From positions 5,766,001-5,830,000 of the forward strand of contig NZ_CP128360.1 in assembly GCF_030345095.1 (NCBI RefSeq): a stretch of 64,000 bases of DNA, given 5' to 3'. Source of the stretch: Solwaraspora sp. WMMA2056 (lineage in GTDB: Bacteria > Actinomycetota > Actinomycetes > Mycobacteriales > Micromonosporaceae). Shown here in pieces: positions 63,796-64,000 of the stretch (positions are counted from its first letter, which is position 1; each line of letters opens with the position of its first letter). A model generated the notes under the pieces. It had not been told where the DNA came from and did not search any database. It worked only from the letters and a program-made list of their open reading frames with translations. Position numbers and translations under genes: made by a program.

Positions 63796-64000
63796 TCACC
63801 TGGCGAAGAAGTGCCACCCGACCCACCACCAGAAGCCGAGCACCCCGAGGCGCCCGACCGGTACCTTGCCCACCTCGTACTGCATGACGTAGGCACAGAC
63901 GTCACCGAACGACGGGATGCGCGAGCCCGGCCGGCGGGCGAGCACCTCCACCGCCACGAACAGGGCGACGGCCAGCACGAAACCGCCGACCACGACGATG
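63796..64000 (-). CDS. DUF6186-like small membrane protein (5' end cut off)
   Basis: The frame is open to the right edge. Visible part: a membrane helix (VVVGGFVLAVALFVAVEVLA), RRPGSRIPSFGDVCAYVMQY, and the ending FWWWVGWHFFAR, which I recognise as the DUF6186 pattern of Micromonosporaceae. Function unknown. Confidence 0.7.
   Translation of the reverse strand, partial: IVVVGGFVLAVALFVAVEVLARRPGSRIPSFGDVCAYVMQYEVGKVPVGRLGVLGFWWWVGWHFFAR

Overview
The window is a contiguous piece of high-GC actinobacterial chromosome, most likely Micromonosporaceae (Micromonospora or a close relative). Evidence for this is the very GC-rich codon use with many GTG starts and 4-bp stop/start overlaps, a WhiJ-type XRE/DUF397 pair, a GPP34 protein, a DUF6186-like end fragment, and an intergenic 17-bp inverted repeat (1018-1073) of a kind I associate with this family. 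I see no rRNA, tRNA, CRISPR array, transposase, prophage or biosynthetic cluster.

Layout. 1-5.7 kb: end of a glutamate-type ABC permease, then rny (RNase Y), recX, recA and a DUF3046 gene on the minus strand. 5.8-10.7 kb: accessory genes (MFS exporter, UdgX-type uracil-DNA glycosylase, a MocR regulator divergent from a PNPOx-fold protein, LeuE-type exporter). 10.7-13.2 kb: two overlapping CNNM/CorC-type membrane proteins behind a probable leaderless small ORF. 13.2-19.6 kb: complete Mrp Na+/H+ antiporter operon, A(+B)-C-D-E-F-G, on the minus strand. 20.8-27.8 kb: helicase Lhr, a CPCC mini-protein, a DUF4142 protein and Nei2 glycosylase. 27.7-35.5 kb, minus strand: pspM, pspA, clgR, pncC/cinA, pgsA, rimO, ftsK. 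35.8-39.7 kb: a three-gene unit YbjN / Hsp90 / helical-repeat-YbjN. 39.6-43.1 kb: DUF2784, a secreted streptogrisin-like protease, DUF397 plus WhiJ-like regulator. 43.2-48.7 kb: rnj, dapA, thyX, DUF2752, AlkX/YcaQ-like glycosylase. 48.9-54.9 kb: YggT, GNAT, a lower-GC XRE regulator facing a small zinc-ribbon / small protein / GPP34 / broken-GNAT cassette, a GT87 enzyme and another GNAT. 54.9-64 kb: dapB, M16 peptidase, pnp, rpsO, ribF, truB, MATE exporter, a 29-aa ORF and a partial DUF6186-like gene.

The backbone (recX-recA-DUF3046, pspM-pspA-clgR-pgsA-ftsK, rnj-dapA-thyX, dapB, pnp-rpsO-ribF-truB-MATE) follows the order of the Mycobacterium tuberculosis Rv2736-Rv2836 region as I remember it, so most of the window is core chromosome with accessory blocks inserted. 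Themes are DNA repair (RecA/RecX, UdgX, Lhr, Nei2, AlkX), RNA turnover (RNase Y, RNase J, PNPase), envelope stress (Psp, Mrp, CorC) and lysine/cell-wall precursor supply (DapA, DapB).

The best candidates for something undescribed are (i) the YbjN-Hsp90-YbjN operon, which looks like a dedicated Hsp90 chaperone with two related partner proteins, and (ii) the 49.9-53.0 kb regulator/zinc-ribbon/GPP34 cassette closed by a 27-bp perfect hairpin. All functions are inferred by reading the sequence; no database search was run.
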